Under the pieces are notes generated by a model. That model saw only the letters and a list, made by a program, of their open reading frames with translations, had not been told where the DNA came from and made no database searches. From Deltaproteobacteria bacterium (lineage in GTDB: Bacteria; Desulfobacterota; Desulfomonilia; UBA1062), in assembly GCA_029547185.1 (NCBI GenBank), contig JAKPPU010000117.1, forward strand, positions 1-39,305: DNA of 39,305 nt, written 5' to 3'. Positions 13,970-22,205 of the stretch are shown in pieces. Made by a program: the position numbers and the translations under genes. Position 1 is the first letter of the stretch. Each line of letters starts with the position of its first letter.

Positions 13970-14083
13970 GGATCGTAAAGGGCTCGCCATGACGGATCAT
14001 GCGAACAGGGAGTTTGTCTTTGAAGATCCCGAAGGCAGGTGGATCGGGATAGGAAAGAAAGAGATCGACTGGAGGAATACGCT

Positions 14084-14755
14084 ATGGAGACTTCAAGAGA
14101 AAGATACATTCCCGCACTCGGATACCGGTTTCTCTCGCCGGTATATGACCCCGTCGTCTCCCTCACCTGCAGAGAGAAGACCTTTAAATCCCGGCTTCTG
14201 AATCAGGCCGATCTCCGGCACGGGCATCTCGTCCTCGATGTCGGTTGCGGCACCGGGACTCTTGCCGTTCAGATGAAAAAGGCCGTCCCCAAAGCAGAGA
14301 TTGTGTGCATTGATGGGGATCTCCAGATTTTGTCCATTGCCAGGGGGAAAGCCGGCAGGAATAACACCGAGGTCCGGTTCTCCTGCTGCTTTTCAACGCA
14401 GCTGCCGTTTCGGGAAAGCAGTTTCGACAGGGCGGTCTCAAGCCTGTTTTTTCACCATCTGAGCAGAACCCAAAAGATCGCCACCATGCAGGAGATACAT
14501 CGAATACTCAAACCCGGCGGGCAGCTGCACGTCGCTGACTGGGGCAAGCCCACCGGCATGATCATGCGCTCCCTGTTTTATTTCATCCAGATACTCGACG
14601 GCTTCAGTACGACTTCCGACAACGTCAAGGGACTCCTTCCCCAAATAATCAGGCAATGCGGATTTGATTCTGTAGAGATCTGCAACAACCTCCCGACGAT
14701 CTTCGGGACCATGACCCTCTACAGTGCCATCAAGCCCGGTCCTGCAAAGGTTTGA
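14084..14755 (+). CDS. UbiE/Methyltransf_11-type SAM methyltransferase
   Basis: A 223-residue class I methyltransferase. Motif I is LVLDVGCGTGTLAVQM (residues 49-64), the acidic residue after strand 2 is in VCIDGDLQIL, LPFRESSFDRAVSSLFFHHL is motif II/IV, and EIHRILKPGGQLHVADWGKP is motif V/VI. These are closest to the UbiE/BioC-like group. The ATG at 14084 is preceded by GGAGGA with a 7-base spacer; a GTG at 14039 has no support. The substrate is unknown. Confidence 0.88.
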   Translation: METSRERYIPALGYRFLSPVYDPVVSLTCREKTFKSRLLNQADLRHGHLVLDVGCGTGTLAVQMKKAVPKAEIVCIDGDLQILSIARGKAGRNNTEVRFSCCFSTQLPFRESSFDRAVSSLFFHHLSRTQKIATMQEIHRILKPGGQLHVADWGKPTGMIMRSLFYFIQILDGFSTTSDNVKGLLPQIIRQCGFDSVEICNNLPTIFGTMTLYSAIKPGPAKV

Positions 14756-14820
14756 AAACCGGTTCTGATTTGAATGGCTTGATGCCTGATATGACTGCCT
14801 TGCTGTCATTCCCATCTTCT

Positions 14821-14865
14821 CCCCTGTCATTCCCGCGGGGACAGGTTTCACGTGAATGACAGGGG
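14821..14865. repeat. Perfect 12-base inverted repeat (REP-like hairpin)
   Basis: CCCCTGTCATTC (14821-14832) and GAATGACAGGGG (14854-14865) flank 21 bases. A partial upstream copy (TGTCATTCCC, about 14804-14813) suggests a repeated element. It lies in the gap 14756-15017, between a methyltransferase and a GNAT gene, and could end transcription as a hairpin although no T-run follows. Confidence 0.7.
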
Positions 14866-15017
14866 ATGGAACATTCCATTGTATACGTCTTGCTCATCAT
14901 TTGCGGAATTCACGAGCTGCTGAGAGCTGCTGGCTTCTCTGGCATGCCCAGATCCTCTGCCGGGGTTCTCTCCGTCGGCTGGATATGATACAAGGGTCAG
15001 AGAGATCCCGATCGTAT

Positions 15018-15527
15018 ATGGAACGAACGATACGCAGCGCAGAACCAACGGATTTTACCTCGATACTCGATCTGAACTCGGAATCTGTCGCCTTCCTGAG
15101 CCCGCTCGGTCCGGAGCGCCTCCGGCATCTGCACGGCCAGGCCGCATACCACAAGGTGATCGAGGCCGGCGGCTGGGTAGCGGCCTTTCTCCTGGCTTTC
15201 CGGGAAGGCGCCGATTATGACAGCCCGAACTATACCTGGTTCTCGAAGCGCTATGATTCGTTCCTCTATATCGATCGCGCAGTGGTGCACAGAAGCCACC
15301 GGAGGAAAGGCTACGGCGCGGCCCTGTATGACGACCTCATCCTCTTTGCCTCCGGAGCCGGGATCGACGTCCTCACGTGCGAGATAGACATATCCCCGCC
15401 CAACCCCGGATCGCTCCTCTTTCACGAAGGCTACGGGTTCCGCGGGGTGGGAACGCAGTGGCTCCACGGCGGCGGCAAGCGGGTTTCGCTCAGGGAGAAG
15501 CTGATCGCCGCCGCGCCGGGGGAATGA
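15018..15527 (+). CDS. GNAT-family N-acetyltransferase
   Basis: A 169-residue GNAT with MERTIRSAEPTDFTSILDLN at the start and FLYIDRAVVHRSHRRKGYGAALYDDLILFA as the acetyl-CoA site (HRRKGYGAAL). EIDISPPNPGSLLFHEGYGFRGVGTQ is the usual late strand and helix. The C-terminal tail GGGKRVSLREKL is typical of a subfamily acting on unknown small molecules. The ATG at 15018 agrees with the start of homology; the open frame further upstream is not supported. It is followed 67 bases later by another GNAT. Confidence 0.88.
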   Translation: MERTIRSAEPTDFTSILDLNSESVAFLSPLGPERLRHLHGQAAYHKVIEAGGWVAAFLLAFREGADYDSPNYTWFSKRYDSFLYIDRAVVHRSHRRKGYGAALYDDLILFASGAGIDVLTCEIDISPPNPGSLLFHEGYGFRGVGTQWLHGGGKRVSLREKLIAAAPGE

Positions 15528-15594
15528 ATGCATCTTGCCGACGCGAAAAAATCCTGTCATGATTCGGTAGTTAAGCATCAAGGAGTGAATGCTT

Positions 15595-16065
15595 ATGGTA
15601 AAACCTCAGCTCTCGATACTGGTTGACTTCCACCAATGGATACGTCTCGCCGGAGAGGTGGAGCCGCTGTTCGGCCCCATGGTCGAAGACCCCGGCTTCC
15701 ATGAGGGCCTGAGGCGGTCGATCTCCGAAGGGAATGCCTTCTGCGTCAGGGTGTCGGATGGAGAGAGCGGCAGCACCCTGCAGGGCGGCATCATCATCTC
15801 ACGGGAGGAGAACGAGATCCTCTGGTTTGCCGTTGCACAAGGCTGCCGGGGACAGGGAATCGGCAAGGCACTGCTGGAGGAAGCCATCGGGCACCTGGAC
15901 CAAAGCAGACCCATGACGGTGATAACCTTCGACAAATCGGTGGAAGCAGGCATCCCGGCAAGGAGATTATACCGGATGTACGGCTTCGACGATCACCGGC
16001 CGGGCGACCTGAATCCGGCGGGTGTCCCGACAGTCATCATGGCTCGTCTGAACGAGCGGGGCTGA
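15595..16065 (+). CDS. GNAT-family N-acetyltransferase
   Basis: A 156-residue GNAT; FAVAQGCRGQGIGKALLEEAIGHL is the acetyl-CoA loop (CRGQGIGKAL) and ARRLYRMYGFDDHRPGD the C-terminal motif. AAGGAG at 15580-15585 serves either ATG 15589 (3-base spacer) or ATG 15595 (9-base spacer); I prefer the second. The N-terminal half is less typical and the substrate is unknown. It is probably co-transcribed with the cupin 26 bases downstream. Confidence 0.85.
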   Translation: MVKPQLSILVDFHQWIRLAGEVEPLFGPMVEDPGFHEGLRRSISEGNAFCVRVSDGESGSTLQGGIIISREENEILWFAVAQGCRGQGIGKALLEEAIGHLDQSRPMTVITFDKSVEAGIPARRLYRMYGFDDHRPGDLNPAGVPTVIMARLNERG

Positions 16066-16091
16066 AGCGCGGTATCCCTGGAGGATGATCA

Positions 16092-16457
16092 ATGGAAATA
16101 CGGGTCGTCAACCTGCAGGAGAAGGCAGGCCTGGTGAAAGAGCTCCATCAGTACAAGCTCATTGCAGAGCTCAATGACTATCAGCTGAAGCTGGTCAGGG
16201 CGAAGAGGGAATTCGTGTGGCACAGCCATCCCGAGACCGACGAGCTGTTCTACGTGGTCGAAGGGAAGATGAAGCTTGCACTGCGCGACCGGATATTCGA
16301 GCTCAAGGAAGGCGAGCTCATCGTGGTTCCCAAAGGGGTCGAGCACAGGCCTGTCTGTGAAACAGAGTGCACCGTCATGCTGATGGAGCCGAAAGGCACG
16401 CTGAATACGGGAGACGCCGGCGGTCCGTTGACGGATGCGCATCTGGAGTGGATCTGA
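16092..16457 (+). CDS. Cupin-domain protein
   Basis: A 121-residue single cupin. Motif 1 is FVWHSHPETDELFYVVEG (HxH...E metal ligands) and motif 2 is LKEGELIVVPKGVEHRPVC (the terminal His is the fourth ligand). A metal-binding beta barrel is expected; function could be a small isomerase, dioxygenase or sensor. GGAGG lies 7 bases before the ATG. The next gene is a second, different cupin. Confidence 0.88.
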   Translation: MEIRVVNLQEKAGLVKELHQYKLIAELNDYQLKLVRAKREFVWHSHPETDELFYVVEGKMKLALRDRIFELKEGELIVVPKGVEHRPVCETECTVMLMEPKGTLNTGDAGGPLTDAHLEWI

Positions 16458-16490
16458 TCTTGCGAGAGCATATCGGTCGAGGGGGATGAC

Positions 16491-16865
16491 ATGGAGATAT
16501 TCAACAGGTCTAACTCAAAAAATACGTGCCCACTGGAAGTCCTGACCTCCTACTTGCTCGTGAGCCCCCGGAACTCGTCGGCCAGGAACCTGTCCGTCCA
16601 GATCTCGTTCGTGCCTGTCGGGTCGGAGCAGCCGGTTCACGCTCATGAGCCCGAGCAGTGCTATTATATCATACAGGGAAAAGGCCTCATGATGATTGAA
16701 GACGAAGCCAGGGAGGTATATCCGGGCGATGCCGTGCATATCCCCTCGAATAAGAGGCACGGGATAAAGAACATCGGGGACGTTCCCCTGGAGTACCTGA
16801 CAGCGAACTCGCCTGCCTTCACGAAGGAATACGAAGACAAGCTCTGGCCTTCGCATCCGGCCTGA
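16491..16865 (+). CDS. Cupin-domain protein
   Basis: A 124-residue cupin with motif 1 QPVHAHEPEQCYYIIQGKG and motif 2 VYPGDAVHIPSNKRHGIKN, so all four metal ligands (H, H, E/Q, H) are in place. It has a good ribosome site (GAGGGGGA). The two adjacent cupins are not close copies of each other. They may be co-transcribed with the GNAT upstream and the SdpI-like gene downstream, all on the + strand with short gaps. Confidence 0.88.
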   Translation: MEIFNRSNSKNTCPLEVLTSYLLVSPRNSSARNLSVQISFVPVGSEQPVHAHEPEQCYYIIQGKGLMMIEDEAREVYPGDAVHIPSNKRHGIKNIGDVPLEYLTANSPAFTKEYEDKLWPSHPA

Positions 16866-16943
16866 ATGATCGATGCAGGGATTCGATTCGCGGGTCCGCG
16901 GCCATACACCGGCCGTTGATGCGTATTGCCGCCCCCGTAGTGA

Positions 16944-17297
16944 ATGGAGACTGTCCACTTGGACAATGCAAACATATTTCTGGGCATTTCGAATGTCTCT
17001 GTCGGCATACTGATGATCCTCTTATGCGTCCCCCTGCTGAAGGGAAGGATCGGGATGAACCACTGGTATGGGATGCGCTTCAAAAAATCCTTCCAGTCAG
17101 AGGAAAACTGGTACAGGATCAACCGGTACGGCGCACGGAAGATGATCCTCTGGTCCGGCGTGCTTGTGATTATCGGCGTTCTGACCCTCTTCATCCCGGT
17201 CGGCAGCAAGGGAGTCCTCCCGCTCGCCATATCGAGCGCACCTCTGATCGTCATCATCCCGGCCATAGAGACCTGGCTCTATGCACGGAAATTGTGA
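16944..17297 (+). CDS. SdpI-family membrane protein
   Basis: A 117-residue protein with three hydrophobic segments (about residues 13-33, 66-85, 92-112). Between them is the SdpI signature MNHWYGMRFKKSFQSEENWYRINR, equivalent to 'N..yGiRt..tl.seenW...n'. In Bacillus, SdpI gives immunity to the SdpC toxin and senses it; most homologues outside Firmicutes are uncharacterised. No ribosome site is obvious at ATG 16944. The gap to the next gene (17298-17525) holds no further gene. Confidence 0.8.
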   Translation: METVHLDNANIFLGISNVSVGILMILLCVPLLKGRIGMNHWYGMRFKKSFQSEENWYRINRYGARKMILWSGVLVIIGVLTLFIPVGSKGVLPLAISSAPLIVIIPAIETWLYARKL

Positions 17298-17525
17298 TCC
17301 GAAGAACCGGAGGGGATTTTATGCTCTTCCCTCCCGGGCAGCAATAGGGTAAAAGAACTGCAGCGTTTCGTTTTTTTGTTATGTTCTGGTCAGGACCATC
17401 ATCCTGGATGATCCGAGGTATGGGAGGGATGTGCCTTCCAGCCCTGATCTCAAAGATGTTAAAGGGGCGAGAAATCGGTGTGGAACAATTTTCTCCGCCT
17501 CATTTTATGAAGGGAGGTATCACGT

Positions 17526-19196
17526 ATGATTCTGGCTTCACAGGAGACGATCAGGTACTGGACCGAGAAAGGGGCCTGGGGGAACAAGACGTTCATCGAC
17601 CACTTCAAGGAGAATGCAGCCAGGGACCCTGACAAGGAATGTCTCATCGACCCCCTCAACAAGGAGATCCTCCTCGGCCTCAAACCCGAGCGGATCACCT
17701 ACCGCGAGCTGGCAAGGGCCGTCGACGCCACGGCCGAAGGGCTGATCGCCAGGGGCATCGGGAAGGACGACATCGTCCTCGTGCAGCTTCCGAACTGCTG
17801 GGAGCTCGCGATGCTCTACCTCGCCATCACCAGGGCCGGCGGCCTGATATCGCCCGTGCCCGTGCAGTGGCGCAGGAAGGAGCTCGAATATATCCTCGGC
17901 ATCACGAAGGCCAAGGCCTATATCACCGTGGAGGAGTTCAACGCCTTCTCGCACGTGGACATGGGCAAGGAGCTCAGGTCGCGCGCATCCTCGCTCGAGG
18001 AGATCATCACTTTGAACGAGATCGGGGAGATGTCCCGGGGAAAGGCGACCGGCATACTCGACACCATCCATATCGACCCGAACGACGTCTTCACGCTCTG
18101 CTGGTCGTCCGGCACCGAGGCGGAGCCCAAGGGCTGTCCTTTGAGCCACAACAACTGGCTCTATCAGGTCTCCCTCTGCTACGAGACGGCCCCCATCAGA
18201 AAGGGCGACAACCTGATCACGGCAGGCCCCCTCGTGAATATGGCCTCGATAGGCACCGTGTTCGTGGAGTGGCTCACCTACGGCGGCAAGTTCGTCCTTC
18301 ATCACCCGTTCGACGGCCCCACCTTCATCATGCAGCTCATTTCCGAAGAGGTCAACTATACCCTGCTCGTGCCCGCAGTGGTGAACGGCCTGCTGAAGCA
18401 CCCCCTTGTCGACAAGTTCGACCTGAGCAAGGTCAACGCGATAACGATCGGCGCGGCGCCCCCTTCCCTGTGGTCCGTCCAGGAGCTGAAACGGCGCTGG
18501 GGGATCGAGTTCGCCAACATCTGGGGCATGAACGAGGGGCCTGCAAACATCTCGGGGCCGAGCAACATGCCCGATGTGGAGAAACGCATCGATCATTTCC
18601 CGACGTTCGGCAAACCCGGATCGCCGTGGTCAAAGGGGAGCCTGGCCTTCCTCAGCACCAAGGTGGTCGATCCCGTCACGGGAGAGGAGCTCACAAAAGA
18701 GGGCGATGTGGGAGAGCTGCTGTACAAGGGGCCGAACGTCATCCCCGGATACTTCAGAAAGCCCGAGCTGAACGAGAAGGCCTTCGACTCCGACGGGTTC
18801 TTCCATACGGGCGACCTCTTCCAGATCAAGGATGGAGGATGCATCGGCTTCTTCGACCGCACCAAGGACATCATCATCCGGGGAGGATTCAACATCAGCG
18901 CCCAGGAGGTCGAGAACCTGCTGCTCGGGCACCCCAAGATCCAGGATGCCGCCGTGGTCTCAATGGAGGATGCGGTCCTCGGAGAAAAGGTTTGCGTATA
19001 CGCGGTTCCCCGCGACAACCAGCCGCTCACCCTCGAAGACGTCACCTCCTACATGAAGGAGCAGGGAGTGGCCATCTACAAGCTCCCGGAACGGCTCGAG
19101 GTCATCGACGCCATCCCGAGGAACCCCGTGGGCAAGATCCTCAAGAAGGTCCTGCGCGAGGACATCAAAAAGAAGATGCAGAAGGCCTCGAACTGA
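17526..19196 (+). CDS. AMP-dependent synthetase/ligase (acyl- or aryl-CoA-ligase-like)
   Basis: A 556-residue class I adenylate-forming enzyme. The P-loop motif is SSGTEAEPKG (194-203), with E-A-E in place of the usual TGxP. IWGMNEGPA replaces the common YGMTE motif; HTGDLFQIKDGGCIGFFDRTKDIIIRGG is the hinge region; NPVGKILKK carries the catalytic Lys537. It activates a carboxylic acid as an acyl-AMP, then transfers it to CoA or a carrier. The layout resembles 2,3-dihydroxybenzoate-AMP-ligase-like or acyl-CoA synthetases; the substrate is not readable. GGGAGG lies 8 bases before the ATG. The downstream amidohydrolase could belong to the same aromatic or acyl catabolic unit. Confidence 0.9.
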   Translation: MILASQETIRYWTEKGAWGNKTFIDHFKENAARDPDKECLIDPLNKEILLGLKPERITYRELARAVDATAEGLIARGIGKDDIVLVQLPNCWELAMLYLAITRAGGLISPVPVQWRRKELEYILGITKAKAYITVEEFNAFSHVDMGKELRSRASSLEEIITLNEIGEMSRGKATGILDTIHIDPNDVFTLCWSSGTEAEPKGCPLSHNNWLYQVSLCYETAPIRKGDNLITAGPLVNMASIGTVFVEWLTYGGKFVLHHPFDGPTFIMQLISEEVNYTLLVPAVVNGLLKHPLVDKFDLSKVNAITIGAAPPSLWSVQELKRRWGIEFANIWGMNEGPANISGPSNMPDVEKRIDHFPTFGKPGSPWSKGSLAFLSTKVVDPVTGEELTKEGDVGELLYKGPNVIPGYFRKPELNEKAFDSDGFFHTGDLFQIKDGGCIGFFDRTKDIIIRGGFNISAQEVENLLLGHPKIQDAAVVSMEDAVLGEKVCVYAVPRDNQPLTLEDVTSYMKEQGVAIYKLPERLEVIDAIPRNPVGKILKKVLREDIKKKMQKASN

Positions 19197-19210
19197 GCTT
19201 CGAGGCCTTC
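19181..19210 (+). terminator. Perfect 12-bp hairpin spanning the ligase stop codon
   Basis: GAAGGCCTCGAA (19181-19192) and TTCGAGGCCTTC (19199-19210) are exact reverse complements around a 6-base loop that contains the stop codon (19194-19196). No T-run follows, so it is not a standard intrinsic terminator; it may stabilise the mRNA 3' end. Confidence 0.5.
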
Positions 19211-19498
19211 GTCTGATATGCAGAGGAGAACGTCTCGGGCAAGCTATTGGGCTTGCAAGTTGGAATCAAATATGTGAAATGAATAAGTAATCCCTGTTGA
19301 GGATCAGCCGGTTGAAATTTCGGGGCATGGGCGATGCAGCAGAGAGTGAAGGCTCCTGCACGATCCTCCGCAGGTCGGGGAATGGCTTGAGCGCGTATTG
19401 ACGTGGTGGAATCCAGGAAATGTGTGCTTCGCTTGCGTGCACATTCCCCGGCTCGGGAGCAGGAGGCAGGCCGGCCGGAGCGGGCCGCTTGAAATCGT

Positions 19499-19765
19499 AT
19501 GAATTTGAGTGAGCTTAAAGGAGAGCTGGATTCGCTGGGCATCAGTGAAGATGCATACGTGATCAGCCCGGTCCTGTGCCCGGACGGCGCGCTCTGCATC
19601 AAGCGCCAGGGCCCGGGCGAGTGGGTCGTGTTCTGCATCCAAAAGGGCGAGTTTACGGTTTTCGAAACGTTCTACAGCGAGGATCTCGCGTGCCGCGCCT
19701 TCCTCAAGGCCATCTCGGCGGGCCCTGCACGCGGCAGCGGGAGACAGTTGCCCGACAGCCCCTGA
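19499..19765 (+). CDS. Small hypothetical protein
   Basis: An 88-residue soluble protein: an N-terminal helix (MNLSELKGELDSLGI), then beta-rich GALCIKRQGPGEWVVFCIQKGEFTVFETF and a helix SEDLACRAFLKAI. The ordered pattern and codon use suggest it is real. It resembles small immunity-like or unknown-function proteins, but I recognise no family. No clear ribosome site. The gap before it (19197-19498) holds only the hairpin at the ligase stop and no gene. Confidence 0.55.
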   Translation: MNLSELKGELDSLGISEDAYVISPVLCPDGALCIKRQGPGEWVVFCIQKGEFTVFETFYSEDLACRAFLKAISAGPARGSGRQLPDSP

Positions 19766-19808
19766 TGAGCAGGGTTGACGGGTAAACATATGCTTTTGGA
19801 GGTGAACG

Positions 19809-20756
19809 ATGATTATAGACAGTCATGTGCATCTTTTCTACGAGAACTCAGACTCCAGGTCCTGGTTCATCGCGTCCGCCAGCACCGCAATAGCGTCAAT
19901 GAACAAGGCGAGCGGGCTCAAGGGAAATGCCGAAGAGCTCTACGACCAGCTGGCCCCCGAGCTGTTCGACAAGACCGGCGACAAGCTCGTGGCAGCGATG
20001 GATTCGTCCGGCATCGACAGGGCGATCCTCCTGCCCATCGACGTCAGGCTGCTGACCGATGAGCCTGCTGCGTTCGATCCCGACTTCCCCTCCATCGAGC
20101 AGAAGAACCGGACCTATGTCGAGGCCATGAAGAGGCACAAGGGCAGACTGTTTACGCTCTGCGGGGTCGATCCCCGGCGCAAGGGCGCCGCCGACCTGTT
20201 CCGGAAGGGCGTGCAGGAATGGGGCATGCTCGGGCTGAAGCTGCACCCGACGGCAGGGTACTATCCGCACGACCCGGCCTGCTACCCGATGTACGAGGCC
20301 GCCCGCGAGATGAGCGTGCCGGTCATCATCCATTCGGGCAGCGAGCCCGCACCCTTGAGATCCATGTACTCTCAGCCCAAATACATCGACGCCGTCGCCG
20401 CCGATTTTCCCGAGGTGACCTTCGTCATCGCCCACTGCGGCCACGGCTGGTACAAGGAGGCAGTCGACCTGGCCTCCATGAAGCCGAATCTCTCCTGCGA
20501 TTTCAGCGGCTGGCAGGTCGAGTACCTCAACAATCCGGATTACTTTTTCGAGGCCCTCCGCTTCGCCCTCGATTTCCTGGGGCCGTGGCGGGTGATGTTC
20601 GGCACCGACGGCCCTGCCTATACCTTCTTCATGAACAACAGGGACTGGATCGAGGCCATAAGAAACCATGCCTCACCTTCGGGCATAACCTTCTCGAAAG
20701 AGGAGATCGAGATCTTCCTTGGCGGTGCAGCGATGCGCCTCTACGGGTGGGATTGA
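19809..20756 (+). CDS. Amidohydrolase family protein (Amidohydro_2)
   Basis: A 315-residue TIM-barrel metal hydrolase or decarboxylase. Metal ligands and active-site residues are visible: H6 and H8 in IIDSHVHLF, K144/H146 in GLKLHPTAGYYPHDP, H175 in VIIHSGSE, H209 in FVIAHCGHG, and D267 in MFGTDGPAY. This is the pattern of the ACMSD/gamma-resorcylate-decarboxylase-like amidohydrolase group; exact chemistry is unknown. GGAGGTGAAC precedes the ATG. A DUF6933 gene follows 19 bases after the stop. Confidence 0.9.
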   Translation: MIIDSHVHLFYENSDSRSWFIASASTAIASMNKASGLKGNAEELYDQLAPELFDKTGDKLVAAMDSSGIDRAILLPIDVRLLTDEPAAFDPDFPSIEQKNRTYVEAMKRHKGRLFTLCGVDPRRKGAADLFRKGVQEWGMLGLKLHPTAGYYPHDPACYPMYEAAREMSVPVIIHSGSEPAPLRSMYSQPKYIDAVAADFPEVTFVIAHCGHGWYKEAVDLASMKPNLSCDFSGWQVEYLNNPDYFFEALRFALDFLGPWRVMFGTDGPAYTFFMNNRDWIEAIRNHASPSGITFSKEEIEIFLGGAAMRLYGWD

Positions 20757-20775
20757 TTGCCGGGGATCTTACAGG

Positions 20776-21264
20776 ATGATACTGAGGATCACCGACAAGC
20801 TCGGGAAAACCATCGGCGTCTCCCCTTCCCTGTCGCTGCCTGCCGATCCGAACCCGTTCGCCGACTGGACCGCCCACCTCTTCTGTGCAGGACGCACTCC
20901 GTACATCATCGTGGCGAACACCACTTCCCTCTACTCGCTGGTCATGGACGGGAGAGGCGTCACCACGAACTCCCTGCTCCTGCACAAGGCGATGGCAGCC
21001 ATGCTCGAAAACCTGAGCCGCGAAGGGTTCAGGTTCATCTTCGACCGGCTGATCCTGCCCGCGACAGCCCGCATATGGTTTTCAAAAACCCTGAGCCGGT
21101 CGGTCACGGGCTCGATGAACGGTCTCGTATCCCAGGCAAAACCCCTGCTCGCGGAAGAGCACCTGTCTCCCTCCGATGTGTCTCTCAGATTGAACGGAAC
21201 GGCCCTGCCCTCAATCGGACATGTCAATCCCCGGGATGTCTTCACGAAGCTGAAGATCGAATAG
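20776..21264 (+). CDS. DUF6933-like protein
   Basis: A 162-residue protein whose start (LRITDKLGKTIGV, then DPNPFADWTAHLFCAGRTPYIIVANTTSLYSLVMDG) matches the conserved DUF6933 layout of a short beta-rich N-terminus with an 'NPF.dWs.hlf...r..yil..n..SlysvvmyGkG' pattern. The function of that family is unknown. It may be translated together with the amidohydrolase. The start is ATG 20776; an earlier in-frame start at 20719 lies inside the previous gene. Confidence 0.75.
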   Translation: MILRITDKLGKTIGVSPSLSLPADPNPFADWTAHLFCAGRTPYIIVANTTSLYSLVMDGRGVTTNSLLLHKAMAAMLENLSREGFRFIFDRLILPATARIWFSKTLSRSVTGSMNGLVSQAKPLLAEEHLSPSDVSLRLNGTALPSIGHVNPRDVFTKLKIE

Positions 21265-21421
21265 ACGTCAGCCGCACCCTGATGCATTCCGGTCCTTCCG
21301 GATCCTCCCCGACGCACCCCTCACCCTCGTGAAACATTCAAACCCGATGGAGAAAAGGCCCCAAGTACCACAAATCAGAAGAGGGCCTTCCCCGAGCGCT
21401 TCATAAAGTTCTCGCAGCATT

Positions 21422-22180
21422 TCAGGAATGGTCTTTGAACAGTTCCGCATAGATCAGCGCCTGGTTGCGATTCTCCACACCCAGGGCCTGCTCCAGGCCG
21501 CAGATGTCCAGGTTGATGTTGATGGCTTCCTTGGTCAGCCGCAATCCTGCCGGGTTCTTGCCGTTCATGTTCCTTGCGAGCTCCAGGGCGGTGCCCATGA
21601 GCATGTCCCGCTCGACGACGCGGCTGACAAAACCGAGAGCGGAAGCCTCGGCCGAAGACATGAAATTTCCGGTGAGCATGAATTCATAAGCCCGTCCCGC
21701 CCCTATCATGCGGGGCAGGAAGTAGCTGCAGGCCATGTCTGCCCCGCCGAAGCCGATGTTGATGTATGCCGCCGAAAATCTGGCATCCGTGCTGATGACG
21801 CGGATGTCGGACGACAGGGCGAAGCTGAACCCGATTCCGGCCGCAGCGCCGTGAACGATGCAGACAATGATCTGCTGAGCCTGGCGCATCTTGAGCATCA
21901 ATTTCGCCATGCGGGCCTGCGCATGATAGAACTGATGAGCGTTCATCCCATGCCTGATCTCCATGGCCTCGGTCATATCGAGCCCCGCACAGAAGCCTTT
22001 TTCTCCGTTTCCCTTCAGGATGATCACGCGGGTGTCCGCATCGTTTTCACGATCGGACCAGAAACGCTCCAGCTCCATCATCATGTGCTGATTGACTGCA
22101 TTGTACTTCTCCGGGCGGTTGAGGGACAGGACCCCGATGCCCGGCTCGCAAACTTCATAGCCGATCGTATCATAGCTCAT
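21422..22180 (-). CDS. Enoyl-CoA hydratase/isomerase (crotonase) family protein
   Basis: A 252-residue crotonase-fold protein. Visible: GVLSLNRPEKYNAVNQ, the first oxyanion segment GFCAGLDMTEA (about 62-72), and the second IVHGAAAGIGFSFALSSDIR (about 108-127). In the active-site stretch INIGFGGADMACSYFLPRMIG the usual catalytic glutamates of hydratases are not seen; an Asp (about 148) is the only acidic residue. It may therefore be an isomerase, hydrolase or another crotonase activity. AAGGAGGG precedes the ATG on the minus strand. The hydrolase gene upstream ends 26 bases before, so they are probably co-transcribed. Confidence 0.88.
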   Translation of the reverse strand: MSYDTIGYEVCEPGIGVLSLNRPEKYNAVNQHMMMELERFWSDRENDADTRVIILKGNGEKGFCAGLDMTEAMEIRHGMNAHQFYHAQARMAKLMLKMRQAQQIIVCIVHGAAAGIGFSFALSSDIRVISTDARFSAAYINIGFGGADMACSYFLPRMIGAGRAYEFMLTGNFMSSAEASALGFVSRVVERDMLMGTALELARNMNGKNPAGLRLTKEAININLDICGLEQALGVENRNQALIYAELFKDHS

Positions 22181-22205
22181 TCAGACACCCTCCTTCAAAG
22201 AATAT

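Noticed and set aside
13363..13992. A long + strand frame covering the small membrane-protein gene
   Set aside because: Arg/Pro-rich shadow; the frame from ATG 13562 has four hydrophobic helices and a strong ribosome site.
17639..19216. A 525-codon frame overlapping the adenylate-forming ligase
   Set aside because: Arg/His/Pro-rich translation in the +1 frame of a gene with full ligase motifs; a shadow of codon bias.
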